Positions 1 to 9,136 are shown, counted from the stretch's first letter. The stretch is 64,000 nt of DNA from Tychonema sp. LEGE 06208 (GCF_015207505.1 NZ_JADEWT010000012.1:1-64000); one strand, 5' to 3'. Numbers and translations are program-made. The notes: generated by a model from the sequence alone, not told the origin.

Positions 1-1
1 C

Positions 2-112
2 TCCCAACCCCGCCCCCAACAACCCCCACAACTTCCAATTACTACCGGATCGGATCGCGAAGTACCCGATATCGACTACAGTAAACACAAAATATTATTG
101 GCGGTGATTTGA
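2..112 (+). CDS. C-terminal tail of an upstream gene (partial)
   Basis: An open frame runs from the window edge to TGA at 110-112. It encodes a Pro/Gln-rich stretch followed by a tail ending DIDYSKHKILLAVI. The TGA is immediately followed, in the same frame, by the GTG start of the next gene, an arrangement typical of translational coupling. The 37 residues are too few to name a family. The alternative is chance readthrough of a non-coding leader, but the ordered tail and abutting start favour a real gene end. Confidence 0.5.
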   Translation, partial: SQPRPQQPPQLPITTGSDREVPDIDYSKHKILLAVI

Positions 113-1294
113 GTGATTGAGAGTTTAGCAACAGGAATCGCAGCAGCAGGTTCGCTGCTAGCATTGGGCGGATTGGGCCTAGAGTTGAACTATCGCCGGA
201 CTGGGAGTGCAAATAAACTAGAACTTACAGCCGGAGAATGGCACTTAGCCATAAACGAACCCAATCGCTATCTTTTAGTCGGGGAAATGGAATTCCGCAA
301 CCTGACACAGCGGTTCGAGGTGATGTTGCCGGAAGTGCGCGCACAGGTGAAACTGCTGTCAGACGCAAGTTTGGATGGCGTGACTTTCCAGACAAAAGTG
401 ATTCCTTGTCACAAAGACGCAAAAGCCCGATCGGACGATTACTGGTTCGGCTATATTGTAAAAGCCCAACAAAACACCAAAATTAAAGTCTCTGTAGACA
501 TTCAAGGGCAAGATTTAACCAAATTGCAGTCAGCTTGGGTGCAAATACATTTCGTCACCTACGGCCCAGGCGGGCGCATCCCCAAAATCCGCAACGTAGT
601 AGTACCGCTGCAATTTCCCAACTCCGACACCGTACCCGTCGCCCGCAATGTCGGAGTTGCCGAAGTCTTGCCAATTCGCACCCACATACTGGCAGAACTA
701 GACGATCCCGTCGAAATTGTCAAGCGCTACGTGCTGCCGCGCGCCCAGAAAGGTGATATTGTCGCCCTTGCAGAAACTCCCCTAGCTTTGATGCAGGGAC
801 GCTACCACCACCCCAGCGAAGTTAAACCCGGATGGGTAGCCAAGCGAGTTTGCTTGTTTTTCTTGCCGATGTCGAGTTTGGCCACGGCTTGCGGAATGCA
901 AACTTTGGTGGATGTAGTTGGGCCTTGGCGCGTAGTTGCAGCATTTGCGATCGGCTCTGTAGCTAAAATATTGGGTAAACCGGGAGTCTTTTACCAGTTA
1001 GCAGGGGAACAAGCAAGGCTAATCGACGACGTTACCGGGACTCTGCCTCCCTTCGACCAATTTATTGTGCTTGGCCCGGACAATCCCCAGCAAGTTGTAG
1101 AACAAATTCAGCGAGAAACCGGACTTGCGGCGGCGATCGTAGACGCCAATGACTTGAAAGCAGTTAAGATATTAGCAGCGACCTCCGATTTATCGGTAAC
1201 ATTTTTAGAGCAAGCCTTGCGAAGCAACCCCGCCGGGAATGCTGACGAGCGAACACCGGTCGTATTGATTCGACCTCTGCCACAGAAATCTTGA
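113..1294 (+). CDS. CofE-like (F420-0:gamma-glutamyl ligase type) conserved cyanobacterial protein
   Basis: The 393-residue protein starts at GTG, directly after the TGA of the preceding frame. Residues about 5-24 are a small hydrophobic segment (LATGIAAAGSLLALGGLGL), possibly a membrane anchor. Residues about 25-165 are a beta-rich region with no recognised motif. The C-terminal part resembles the CofE family: GDIVALAETPLALMQGRY, then a Gly-rich block and a VLGPDNP segment. CofE proper adds glutamate to coenzyme F420. Cyanobacterial members carry this annotation by homology and their substrate is unknown to me. The N-terminal extension is not part of canonical CofE. The assignment comes from remembered family resemblance and is moderate. 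Confidence 0.6.
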   Translation: MIESLATGIAAAGSLLALGGLGLELNYRRTGSANKLELTAGEWHLAINEPNRYLLVGEMEFRNLTQRFEVMLPEVRAQVKLLSDASLDGVTFQTKVIPCHKDAKARSDDYWFGYIVKAQQNTKIKVSVDIQGQDLTKLQSAWVQIHFVTYGPGGRIPKIRNVVVPLQFPNSDTVPVARNVGVAEVLPIRTHILAELDDPVEIVKRYVLPRAQKGDIVALAETPLALMQGRYHHPSEVKPGWVAKRVCLFFLPMSSLATACGMQTLVDVVGPWRVVAAFAIGSVAKILGKPGVFYQLAGEQARLIDDVTGTLPPFDQFIVLGPDNPQQVVEQIQRETGLAAAIVDANDLKAVKILAATSDLSVTFLEQALRSNPAGNADERTPVVLIRPLPQKS

Positions 1295-1398
1295 TTTTAA
1301 AACTGAAAATTAAAAATTCAAATTAAAAATTAAAAAAAGATGATTTGAAATTTTTAATTTTCCCTCGATCGAGAAAGGGAGAAGCATCAAAAGTTTTT

Positions 1399-1514
1399 AG
1401 TTCGCGGACGCACGGGCTGCCAGAAACCGGGTTTTTAAAAGCGTTTCCTTCGCAGTAACCCACAGCAAGAGTAAAAAACCCGGTTTCTTTGTAGGCGCTC
1501 GCGTCCCCGAACAG
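1399..1514. repeat. Nested inverted repeat with AGAAACCGGGTTT core
   Basis: Inner arms AGAAACCGGGTTTTT (from 1422) and AAAAACCCGGTTTCT (ending 1488) are flanked by outer arms GTTCGCGGACGC and GCGTCCCCGAAC. The same AGAAACC(C/G)GGTTTCT core recurs at 9675-9853, 27650-27718 and 54535-54560, so this is a dispersed element. It fills most of the 327-base gap before the GNAT gene. Confidence 0.7.
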
Positions 1515-1621
1515 GTTCTAAGTTTTGAACGCAAAATTAACGCCTTCAAAACTCAAAACTTCCCTAACTTTTCCCCTTTCTGAAATTTTATTTAAAAACT
1601 TCCATTCCCCACTTTCGTGCT

Positions 1622-2953
1622 ATGACTTCATTTACCTCTCAAAACCAAAACCAGGTTGTGATTCGCCCGTTTCAGTACCGCGACATCGAGGCGATGGAAC
1701 AACTGTGCGCGGAAACAGCCGAACAACCAGAAAAACGCAAGGGTGCAAGCTGCGACTTGGTACTAGGTAAAAAATTGCAGCAGATTCGTCGCTGGTACGG
1801 AATGCTAAAGCTGCTTAGCTTGTTTCCCAACCCTTGTCAGTCTTTGTTTCGGGCCCACGTTGCTGAAGAACAGGGGAAAGTTAAGGGCATAATTCAGATT
1901 TCTCCTTTCAACCGCACCCGCAGCACTTGGCGGATCGATCGCATCGGAGTAGACCCAGAAGCCCGCAGCAAAGGCATTGGTTCCATGCTGCTGCGGTACT
2001 GCTTTGAGGCAGTCTGGGAGGCGCGGACGTGGCTGTTGGAGGTGAACGTCGGCGACAAAAACTCCCTGGCTTTGTACCGGCAGAACGGGTTTCAGCCGTT
2101 GGCGCAGATGACTTACTGGACGATCGCTCCAGAACGCCTGCAATTCATGGCAAACTCAACCCCAGATTTGCCCAACCTGCTGCCGGTCAGCAACGCGGAC
2201 GCTCAATTGCTGTATCAACTCGATACCGCATCGATGCCGCCCTTGGTGCGCCAAGTATTCGATCGGCACATTCAAGACTTCAAAACCAGTTTTTTCGGCG
2301 CTTTAGTCGAAGGTGCCAGACAGTGGCTGGCGAAAACAGAAGTAGTCAGCGGTTACGTGTTTGAACCGCAGCGCAAAGCCGCGATCGGCTATTTTCAGGT
2401 GCAGCTATCCCGCAACGGCGAAGCGCCACACGTCGCCCAGTTGACCGTACACCCGGCCTACACTTGGCTGTACCCGGAACTGCTATCCCAGATGGCGCGA
2501 CTCGTTCAAGACTTCCCCGTTCAAAGCTTGCAACTAGCTTCCGCCGACTATCAACCGGAACGCGAAGCTTATTTAGAGCAATTTGGAGCCGTGCGCGTGG
2601 AACACAGCTTGCTGATGTCTCGATCGGTATGGCACAAACTGCGCGAATCAAAGTTAGTCTCCCTCGAAGGACTCCAACTATCAGAAATGTTGCAGAGCTT
2701 CCAACCAACTCGCAAACCAGTACCGGGTCGGATGTCCTGGCTAGGCCCGATGGCTGGGGAAGCCGCAGCAGGGCCCGCGTCCTCAGAGATTAAACCGTTT
2801 TTGTCGGACTCAGGAAACGGTAAAGCCGATCGAATTAACCCCTTGAACGGCCAAAATTCCGAATCCGCAGCAACAGATGCCCACAGCATTTTGCCTCTGA
2901 ATTTGCCGGAATTGCCTCAAGACGGCGGCTCCCTAGGAGAACTCAATTCTTAA
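1622..2953 (+). CDS. GNAT family N-acetyltransferase (two GNAT-like domains)
   Basis: The 443-residue protein has a first GNAT domain at about residues 10-175. It shows the acetyl-CoA loop in VDPEARSKGIGSMLLRYCF and the beta-bulge segment LEVNVGDKNSLALYRQNGF. A second, weaker GNAT-like region follows at about 195-350, with AQLTVHPAY and EAYLEQFGAVRVE. The last 90 residues are Pro/Ser-rich and probably disordered. It should transfer an acetyl group to an amine; the substrate cannot be read. It lies 245 bases upstream of ruvX on the same strand, an order I recall from other cyanobacteria. The ATG at 1622 lacks a strong ribosome binding site but is the first codon before the conserved domain. 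Confidence 0.8.
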   Translation: MTSFTSQNQNQVVIRPFQYRDIEAMEQLCAETAEQPEKRKGASCDLVLGKKLQQIRRWYGMLKLLSLFPNPCQSLFRAHVAEEQGKVKGIIQISPFNRTRSTWRIDRIGVDPEARSKGIGSMLLRYCFEAVWEARTWLLEVNVGDKNSLALYRQNGFQPLAQMTYWTIAPERLQFMANSTPDLPNLLPVSNADAQLLYQLDTASMPPLVRQVFDRHIQDFKTSFFGALVEGARQWLAKTEVVSGYVFEPQRKAAIGYFQVQLSRNGEAPHVAQLTVHPAYTWLYPELLSQMARLVQDFPVQSLQLASADYQPEREAYLEQFGAVRVEHSLLMSRSVWHKLRESKLVSLEGLQLSEMLQSFQPTRKPVPGRMSWLGPMAGEAAAGPASSEIKPFLSDSGNGKADRINPLNGQNSESAATDAHSILPLNLPELPQDGGSLGELNS

Positions 2954-2960
2954 CAATTGA

Positions 2961-3057
2961 AAGCAGAAGGTAGCAGGTAGAAAGCAGAAAAGAATAGAAT
3001 TAATCATTCAACAAATTAATTTTTTTCTGTCATGTTTACAGGAATTACCTTCTGCTT
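2961..3057. repeat. Inverted repeat between the GNAT gene and ruvX
   Basis: AAGCAGAAGGTA at 2961-2972 is perfectly complementary to TACCTTCTGCTT at 3046-3057, only a few bases after the GNAT stop. It could fold in the transcript, but no U-tract follows, so a terminator role is not supported. Downstream, 3111-3145 carries a dispersed CTTCGCG/CGGTTCGTT sequence that recurs inverted near 17255-17300. Confidence 0.5.
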
Positions 3058-3198
3058 TTGATTGATACCAACTTAATATTGCCTATTATCTTATTACTTT
3101 CTTCTGTTATTCCTTCGCGTTCTTTGCGTCTTCGCGGTTCGTTAAATAAAATTGTATCCGCCAAAAAACAGTAAATCTAAAATCTAAAATCGATCATA

Positions 3199-3666
3199 AT
3201 GTCCAACGAAAAATTATGGATTTCAGCCCTCGGATTAGATATCGGCAGCAAACGAGTTGGCATAGCCGGATGTGACGGCACAGGTTTAATCGCTACGGGG
3301 ATTACTACTCTGGTGCGATCGTCCTTCGATCGCGACGTAGCTTGTCTGCGAGAACTCGTCCGATCGCGCGGAGTGAAAATTTTGGTTGCAGGCTTGCCCT
3401 ACTCCATGAACGGAGAATTGGGCAATCAAGCGCGACAAGTGCAAAAATATGCTGGCCGCATCGCCGAGGCCTTAGAGCTCCCCCTAGAATACGTAGATGA
3501 GCGCCTGACTTCGGTTGAGGCAGAGGAATTGATTCAAGCACAAGGAATGTCGCCTTCCCGAAATAAGGGTTCGATCGATCGCAAAGCAGCAGCCCTGATT
3601 TTGCAGCGGTGGTTGGATATGAGAAGACAAAATATCGCCCCTGTTCCCAATCGTGATAGCTTTTAA
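3199..3666 (+). CDS. ruvX: Putative pre-16S rRNA nuclease / Holliday junction resolvase RuvX (YqgF)
   Basis: The 155 residues match the usual family length. The RNase H-like start LGLDIGSKRVGIAGCD supplies the first catalytic Asp. VDERLTSVEAEELI is the conserved central acidic block. SIDRKAAALILQRWLD supplies the last Asp and closing helix. Family members trim the 5' end of 16S rRNA or cut branched DNA; these cannot be separated from sequence. It lies in the same direction as the neighbouring GNAT, DUF3727, mltG and yqeG genes. Confidence 0.93.
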   Translation: MSNEKLWISALGLDIGSKRVGIAGCDGTGLIATGITTLVRSSFDRDVACLRELVRSRGVKILVAGLPYSMNGELGNQARQVQKYAGRIAEALELPLEYVDERLTSVEAEELIQAQGMSPSRNKGSIDRKAAALILQRWLDMRRQNIAPVPNRDSF

Positions 3667-3967
3667 CAAAGCCGTGATATCCTAGTTGTGCAAGTTTGCT
3701 AGGCACACCTGTAACCGTTGACATACTTGAGAAAATTTCGCTGTACCCTTCGGTACTGAAGCAGCACAAAATTGTGATTTGTCCTCAGTATCGCTCTGGA
3801 CTAGACAGAAATTTAAACGCTGCACTCTCCGCGTGGAAAATGCCGCGAGTCTCGCAGTTTAAACTTGTGGGCTGGCGATCGCCCGCGCCGCCAGAATATC
3901 GCCACGAAAACTCCCCATTGTCAAGCACAAATTACTGAATAATTGACGGAAAATTAAGATACACGCG

Positions 3968-4543
3968 ATGTCCTCATCCCCAAACCGCAAAGAGAATGGC
4001 AGTTCCAACGAAGAGTCCGTCACCCTGACGGATGAATTCGGGCGATCGCTGACTTGCAACATAGAGCATTCGATGAACCTAGAAGGTCAAGAATATGCTT
4101 TGCTGATTCCGATCGACTCTCCAGTAGAAATTTTTACTTGGCACGGAGACGAAAGCGACGAAGCAGCAATTCCTGTAGAAGACGAGACCGAAATTGACAA
4201 AATTTTTGATATTGCTCAAGTTGTGCTGCAAGAGCAGAACTTGACACTCCGGCGCACGGCGGTGACGCTGACTGTAGTTGGCGAATTGCCAGAATTTCCC
4301 GACGAGGAGATGGCACCGGATACCGATCCCGATGAAGAGTCGGATTTCGAGGAACTTATGTGGCTGACAAGCTTCTATCACGAAGAACAGGAATATGCCA
4401 TTTATACCCCTCTCGATCCGTTCTTTATCTTGGCTCGCATCAATGATGACGGCGAGCCAGAATTGCTCTCGGAAGAAGAGTTTCAAAGGCTCGAACCGAT
4501 GTTGCCGATGCTAGAAGACCAGTTTTTTGACGAGCTTGATTAG
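3968..4543 (+). CDS. DUF3727 (with DUF1292-like N-terminus) protein
   Basis: This is a 191-residue, strongly acidic cytoplasmic protein. The N-terminal half resembles DUF1292: SVTLTDEFGRSLTC, then EGQEYALLIPIDSPVEIF. The second half is a related block, FYHEEQEYAIYTPLDPFF, which I assign to DUF3727 of cyanobacteria and plastids. The two blocks look like an internal duplication, each with an EGQEYALL/EEQEYAIY core. No enzyme motif is visible. It sits between ruvX and mltG on the same strand, a context I recall as conserved. The function is unknown. Confidence 0.8.
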   Translation: MSSSPNRKENGSSNEESVTLTDEFGRSLTCNIEHSMNLEGQEYALLIPIDSPVEIFTWHGDESDEAAIPVEDETEIDKIFDIAQVVLQEQNLTLRRTAVTLTVVGELPEFPDEEMAPDTDPDEESDFEELMWLTSFYHEEQEYAIYTPLDPFFILARINDDGEPELLSEEEFQRLEPMLPMLEDQFFDELD

Positions 4544-4922
4544 ATATTGATTGCAGGCAGAAGACCTGACGGCAAAAAGCACAATTTTTGATTATCTTAT
4601 GGTTAGAAGTTAACTGCTTGCCCGATCGAACTTTTTCGAGATTGTGCCTTCTGCCCTGTCCGCTCAGGGTGTTGAATTGAGCCGCGCCAATATGGTTGCG
4701 GAGCGTCGATTTAAGATTTTAGATTTTAGATTTACTTGCAGCTAGGTGAATCTGGGATGTTGAACTCTTGTCTAAAATTTCAGTCTCTCCACGACTGAAC
4801 TCGGGGGCTTATATCAGTTTTTGGGTGGATCGAACAGGCTGCATCCCTGACTTTCGGTCAACAATCGCAGAGAGTTAGTCATTAGTCGTTAATTAATTGG
4901 CGCTTATCGAGGACAACGCACT
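4544..4922. other. Intergenic, no gene seen
   Basis: The 379 bases between the DUF3727 gene and mltG hold AT-rich stretches with repeated TTTAGATTT-like words and no open frame with coding character. An mltG promoter is likely here, but no clear -35/-10 pair stands out. Confidence 0.5.
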
Positions 4923-6047
4923 ATGAGCAAAGAACAACTGACAAAAAGCAGCGAGTCTGAGAGCCGAAAAGCTGCTCCGCAACTTTCAAAATGGTTGTTT
5001 TATCTGGTGTTGCTGCCGGCTATTTGGGGTGTTTGCGCTTGGCAGGGCTGGGCTTGGTGGAGCTGGGCTTCGGCCGCTCCTAAAATCGCTGACACGTCAA
5101 CTTCTGCGGGAGATGGTGCTGCTGTTTCCATCCAAATTCCCCCCGGTACTTCCAGTCAACAAATCGGGCAGGATTTGGAAGCCGCGGGCTTAATTCGATC
5201 GGCAGGAGCATGGGATATGTGGGCCCGCTGGCTGACAATGCAAAACCGCGACGGAGGTTTTAAAGCCGGAACTTACCAACTGTCGGCGACTCAGCCTCTG
5301 AGTGCGGTTGCTGAGAAAATTTGGAATGGCGAAGTCGCACAGCAGAGTTTCACGATTCCCGAAGGGTGGTCGATGCAACAAATGAGTGCTTATTTTGAAG
5401 CCCAAGGTTTTTTCCCGGCTAAGGATTTTATGGCGGCAGCGAGTCAAGTTCCCTACGCTCAGTACCCTTGGCTACCCAGCGGCTTGCCTCATTTGGAAGG
5501 GTTTTTGTACCCGGATACTTATCAGCTAGACGGCGATGCAATTAGCCCGGAAGCTGTCATTAAGCAAATGCTCGATCGTTTCGAGCGGTTAGCTTTGCCG
5601 GTCTATCAAAAAAATCAGAACAATACTAAGTTTTCTTTGAAAGAGTGGGTGACGCTGGCGAGTATTGTGGAAAAAGAAGCCGTGGTGGCGAGCGAGCGCA
5701 ATCGCATTTCAGGCGTGTTCAACAACCGTCTGAAAAACAATATGCCCTTGGGCTCCGATCCTACAGTTGAATATGCCCTCGGCATCAGGCAAACTAAGGA
5801 GAAGCCTTTGACTTTTAAGCAGGTGGAAACGCCTTCTCCTTACAATACTTATATCAATGTAGGGCTGCCGCCAACTCCGATCGCATCTCCGGGAATTGCC
5901 AGTTTGGAAGCTACTCTGGCTCCTGAAAATACGGAATATCTGTATTTTATGGCTCGGTACGACGGCACTCACATTTTCAGCCGCACCCTGGCCGAACACA
6001 ATGCTGCTGTGGCTCAAGTTGACCAAAAAGTGCGATCGGGTCAATAG
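4923..6047 (+). CDS. mltG: Endolytic murein transglycosylase MltG (YceG-like)
   Basis: The 374-residue inner-membrane enzyme cleaves nascent glycan strands of peptidoglycan and is thought to set glycan length. One transmembrane segment at about residues 23-47 follows a short charged N-terminus. A LysM-like/YceG region begins near IQIPPGTSSQQIGQDLEAAG. The catalytic block reads LASIVEKEA, with the presumed catalytic Glu at residue 250, followed by ERNRISGVFNNRL and GSDPTVEYALG. The C-terminus carries YNTYINVGLPPTPIASPG, another family signature. The ATG at 4923 is chosen because the membrane segment follows at the expected distance. yqeG lies 141 bases downstream. Confidence 0.92.
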   Translation: MSKEQLTKSSESESRKAAPQLSKWLFYLVLLPAIWGVCAWQGWAWWSWASAAPKIADTSTSAGDGAAVSIQIPPGTSSQQIGQDLEAAGLIRSAGAWDMWARWLTMQNRDGGFKAGTYQLSATQPLSAVAEKIWNGEVAQQSFTIPEGWSMQQMSAYFEAQGFFPAKDFMAAASQVPYAQYPWLPSGLPHLEGFLYPDTYQLDGDAISPEAVIKQMLDRFERLALPVYQKNQNNTKFSLKEWVTLASIVEKEAVVASERNRISGVFNNRLKNNMPLGSDPTVEYALGIRQTKEKPLTFKQVETPSPYNTYINVGLPPTPIASPGIASLEATLAPENTEYLYFMARYDGTHIFSRTLAEHNAAVAQVDQKVRSGQ

Positions 6048-6188
6048 ATTGGCAAAAACTAATACAAAAGTAAAAAGTAACAAAGCAAAAGCAATAACGC
6101 TTGCTGGAGATTTTTTACTTTTTTAATCCTTAACTTCCAATTTCTTATTTCTGAATCTAAAATCTAAAATCTCAACTCTAAAATCATT

Positions 6189-6710
6189 ATGACTTGGGGT
6201 AAACTATTACAGCCTGACTTAGTTTTAGGCAATTCGATCGTAAATTTAACTGCAGATATTCTTCAGGAATATCAGATTAAAGGATTAGTTTTGGATGTGG
6301 ACGACACTCTCGTTCCCATGACAGCAATGAATGCTTCTCCCGAACTCAGCGTGTGGGTGGAAGAAATTAAACCGATAGTATCGCTGTGGTTGGCGAGCAA
6401 TAATTTAAGTCAGACTCGGATCGGTCGAATTGCTGAGTCGTTGAATCTACCTTATATTACTGGTGCTGCTAAACCGTCGCGCCGCAAGTTGCGAAAAGCT
6501 GTGACGGCGATGAATTTGCCGGTGGAACAGGTGGCGATGGTGGGCGATCGACTTTTTACTGATGTTTTGGCCGGCAATCGTTTGGGTATGTTTACTATTT
6601 TAGTCGAGCCAATGATTGATGCTGGCTACGCGCTTCGTAAGTATCCGGTGCGCTCTTTTGAAGTGTGGGTTTCTCAAGCTTTGGGGGCAACTCTGAAAAT
6701 TAAAGATTAG
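6189..6710 (+). CDS. YqeG family HAD IIIA-type phosphatase
   Basis: The 173-residue protein has HAD motif I in LDVDDTLVP, motif II at LASNN, a Lys in the AAKPSRRKLRKA region (motif III), and motif IV at MVGDRLFTDVLAGN. That is a complete catalytic set without a large cap domain, as in YqeG (subclass IIIA). The substrate is not established. Plant and cyanobacterial homologues have been linked to phosphatidylglycerophosphate phosphatase activity, so a lipid role is possible but not shown here. It follows mltG closely. A heptanucleotide array begins immediately after its TAG. Confidence 0.88.
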   Translation: MTWGKLLQPDLVLGNSIVNLTADILQEYQIKGLVLDVDDTLVPMTAMNASPELSVWVEEIKPIVSLWLASNNLSQTRIGRIAESLNLPYITGAAKPSRRKLRKAVTAMNLPVEQVAMVGDRLFTDVLAGNRLGMFTILVEPMIDAGYALRKYPVRSFEVWVSQALGATLKIKD

Positions 6711-6817
6711 TCAGTAGTCAGTTGTCAGTAGTTAGTTGTCAGTTGTCAGTAGTTAGTTGTCAGTTGTCAGTAGTTAGTTGTCATTAGTCATTGGTAATTG
6801 GTTAGTAGTTAGCAGTC
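6711..6817. repeat. Heptanucleotide array (AGTTGTC / AGTAGTT units)
   Basis: About 15 imperfect 7-base units begin directly after the yqeG stop codon. Read along the yqeG sense strand they are T/G-rich. This is the first of many such arrays in the window. Confidence 0.8.
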
Positions 6818-6927
6818 ATACCAAATTCGGGTTTTGGATACCCTTTATGAACCAGTCGGCGCAGGCCGACATCGTTTGTGTAGACGCGGTTTCAACCGCC
6901 GAATCATATATTACCCGGATTTGGTAT
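6818..6927. repeat. MITE-like 110-bp element with ATACCAAAT termini
   Basis: The terminal inverted repeats ATACCAAATTCGGGT (6818-6832) and ACCCGGATTTGGTAT (6913-6927) match at 14 of 15 positions. The interior holds TTTATGAACCAGTCGGC, CCGACA and GTTTCAACCGCC. These internal words and the left end recur at 16941-17044. There is no coding capacity. Confidence 0.75.
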
Positions 6928-6962
6928 CATCAGTGATTAGACATATCATAAAAAGCCTGTTT

Positions 6963-6985
6963 GGAACAGGCAGGATGCCTGTTCC
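6963..6985. repeat. Palindrome GGAACAGGCA-gga-TGCCTGTTCC
   Basis: Ten-base perfect arms flank a 3-base loop. It resembles a short dispersed palindrome common in filamentous cyanobacteria. No U-tract follows, so it is not a convincing terminator. Confidence 0.65.
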
Positions 6986-7089
6986 ACAATAGTTATTGGA
7001 GAGGTATATTAGTAATTAATCTGAAATATTGTTTATGAATAAGCCGTTTGGAACTCGATCGCAATTAAATAAAAAAGCTCTGATTGTCA

Positions 7090-7186
7090 TAACAAACAAC
7101 AAATAACAAACAACAAATAACAAATAACAAACAACAAACAACAAATAACAAATAACAAACAACAAACAACAAACAACAAACAACAA
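7090..7186. repeat. Heptanucleotide array (CAAACAA / CAAATAA units) abutting proB
   Basis: About 13 A/C-rich units run without interruption to the base before the proB ATG, so proB has no Shine-Dalgarno-like sequence. With the T/G-rich array at 6711-6817, the yqeG-proB gap has a T/G block at one end and an A/C block at the other. Confidence 0.8.
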
Positions 7187-8296
7187 ATGACTCAAACTAT
7201 TGTTATCAAAATAGGAACTTCGACACTGACTCGATCGACTACCGGAAACTTAGCTCTCTCAACTATTGCTGCATTAGTCGAAATATTAGCAGGTTTGCGG
7301 CAGAGCGGCCATCGAGTAGTTTTGGTTTCTTCCGGTGCGGTGGGCGTGGGTTGCGCGCGCTTGGGTTTGACGGAACGCCCGCGAAATATCGCTATGAAAC
7401 AGGCTGTGGCTGCTGTGGGGCAAGGGCGGCTGATGCGCGTGTACGATGACTTGTTTACTACTCTACAACAGCCGATCGCCCAAGTATTGCTCACGAGGGG
7501 CGATTTAGTGCAGCGCAACGGTTATGTTAACGCTTGCAATACCTTTGGGCAACTGCTGAAGTTGGGCGTGATTCCGATCGTCAACGAGAACGATACAGTA
7601 GCCGTAGACGAGCTCAAATTTGGCGATAACGACACGCTTTCGGCGCTAGTAGCGAGTTTGGTAGAAGCAGATTGGTTGTTCGTGCTCACAGATGTCGATC
7701 GGCTGTATTCTGCCGATCCGCGCAGCAATCCCGACGCGCAGCCGATCGCCTTAGTCCAAAGTATGGCACAGCTCACAGAATTGCAGATCAAAATAGGAGA
7801 TTCCCGCAGCGGTTGGGGAACCGGCGGAATGCTAACAAAAATTGAAGCAGCCAGAATCGCCACAGCATCGGGAGTGCGGACAGTCATCACAGACGGCTGT
7901 TTTCCTGGTAATATCGAAAAAATACTTAACGGAGAGTCGATCGGCACTCAATTCGAGCCGCAACCTCGCCCAGTAAACGCTCGCAAACACTGGATAGCCA
8001 ACGTGCTAATTCCAGCAGGAAAACTGTATTTAGATGCGGGTGCTGTCAAAGCAATTTCCCACGGCGGAAAATCGCTGTTAGCTGCCGGAATTTTTCAAGT
8101 AGAAGGAGAGTTTCAAGCAGATGATTCCGTGCAGTTGTGCGACGGAGAAGGCAAACAAATTGCCAGAGGACTTGTGAATTATAGCAGTTTAGAACTGAAA
8201 CAAATTCAGGGATGTAAGTCCGATAAAATTGCAGAAATTTTAGGCTACGCAGGCGTAGAAACAGCAGTACACCGAGACAATTTAGTAATAGTTTAA
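7187..8296 (+). CDS. proB: Glutamate 5-kinase
   Basis: The 369-residue protein catalyses the first step of proline synthesis, ATP-dependent phosphorylation of glutamate. The amino acid kinase domain spans about residues 1-255: [12 protein letters not shown] at the nucleotide site, [36 protein letters not shown] at the glutamate site, and [16 protein letters not shown] domain follows at about 275-360 ([16 protein letters not shown]), matching the two-domain form that is usually feedback-inhibited by proline. The start ATG directly abuts a heptanucleotide array. No partner proA is in the window. Confidence 0.95.
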   Translation: MTQTIVIKIGTSTLTRSTTGNLALSTIAALVEILAGLRQSGHRVVLVSSGAVGVGCARLGLTERPRNIAMKQAVAAVGQGRLMRVYDDLFTTLQQPIAQVLLTRGDLVQRNGYVNACNTFGQLLKLGVIPIVNENDTVAVDELKFGDNDTLSALVASLVEADWLFVLTDVDRLYSADPRSNPDAQPIALVQSMAQLTELQIKIGDSRSGWGTGGMLTKIEAARIATASGVRTVITDGCFPGNIEKILNGESIGTQFEPQPRPVNARKHWIANVLIPAGKLYLDAGAVKAISHGGKSLLAAGIFQVEGEFQADDSVQLCDGEGKQIARGLVNYSSLELKQIQGCKSDKIAEILGYAGVETAVHRDNLVIV

Positions 8297-8410
8297 GTAA
8301 GTCATTAATTGTCGGGGCGGGTTGAGCTGAACATCCCAGAAAAAAGCGACAAAACACAGGCAAAACCCGCCCGCCCCATCGCAGATTTATTGGCACTAAC
8401 AATCTCAGAT

Positions 8411-8824
8411 TTATTGATACTCAAAAGCGCGATCGAACGCAGGAATCGAAGATACTTGCAGCACAGTATTGCCAGAATTTGTTTTGCTGGGTCCGAACAA
8501 CTCTTTCATCGCTTCAGTAAATAATTCAAATACATCTTTTGCTAATTTTAAAGCCGCTTGACGTTCGGAATCAGTAACTTCCATCTCTGTCAAAACTTGC
8601 AACATTTCAGGTGTGTTCACAATCTGATGACTTTCCCAACCCACAGAACCTCCTTCAAAATAAACATATTCTTTGTTAGTAGCTTCTTGCAACTCCATTA
8701 CCACAGCTAGCGCCGCCTCGAAAAAAAACGTAGCAGTTGCTTCCAGGACTTCGACTAAAACCAACTTCTGAAGGAGAGAAGCTTTCCAAGCATACCGTTC
8801 TAGCACCGAACAAAGCGAGCGCAT
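8411..8824 (-). CDS. Conserved hypothetical helical protein
   Basis: This is a 137-residue protein I do not recognise. It is mostly predicted helix, with EATATFFFEAALAVVMELQE and SERQAALKLAKDVFELFTEA as amphipathic stretches. The frame stays open upstream of the ATG to a stop at 8870-8872 and encodes YYGDFRLLWGEEIQK, which looks protein-like but contains no normal start codon. The true N-terminus may therefore have been lost when a dispersed repeat (from 8869) landed there. It is convergent with proB, 114 bases away. The function is unknown. Confidence 0.5.
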   Translation of the reverse strand: MRSLCSVLERYAWKASLLQKLVLVEVLEATATFFFEAALAVVMELQEATNKEYVYFEGGSVGWESHQIVNTPEMLQVLTEMEVTDSERQAALKLAKDVFELFTEAMKELFGPSKTNSGNTVLQVSSIPAFDRAFEYQ

Positions 8825-8868
8825 TTTTTGAATTTCTTCACCCCAAAGCAGCCGGAAGTCGCCATAAT

Positions 8869-8975
8869 ATCAAATCCTCTCTTCATCGGAATGATTCAGA
8901 TATATATTCTCGGACTCTGTGTACTCTGTGTTCTAGCGCCGGTTAAATCACCTGACGATGCAAGCGGAAACGATA
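8869..8975. repeat. Dispersed element sharing the GGATTTGATAT / TTCCGATG end
   Basis: Read on the minus strand it runs CGTCAGGTGATTTAACCGG..ACACAGAG..TTCCGATGAAGAGAGGATTTGATAT. The same ordered words occur at 29394-29545. The TTCCGATG..GGATTTGATAT end alone recurs at 22900-23015 and 54414-54510. It occupies most of the 312-base gap before ndk. Confidence 0.6.
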
Positions 8976-8987
8976 TAATTCATTAAA

Positions 8988-9020
8988 ACGAAGCAATCTT
9001 AGTCTCGGCGATTGCTTCGT
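8988..9020. repeat. Inverted repeat ACGAAGCAATC / GATTGCTTCGT
   Basis: Eleven-base perfect arms (8988-8998 and 9010-9020) flank an 11-base loop, about 117 bases upstream of ndk. No promoter or operator role can be read from it. Confidence 0.6.
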
Positions 9021-9136
9021 TCCTCGCAATGACACTTCTGTCTAAAATAACAATTTGCTCTTCCCAGAATTGCCATTGGGTACATTGTGAGCTACTCTAT
9101 CTTTTGGATCGGTTAAGAAAATAATAGGAGTTAATC

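Noticed and set aside
3696-3938. 80-codon frame between ruvX and the DUF3727 gene
   Set aside because: TTG start without a ribosome site, no recognisable composition or family; the upstream minus-strand frame overlapping it is equally unconvincing.
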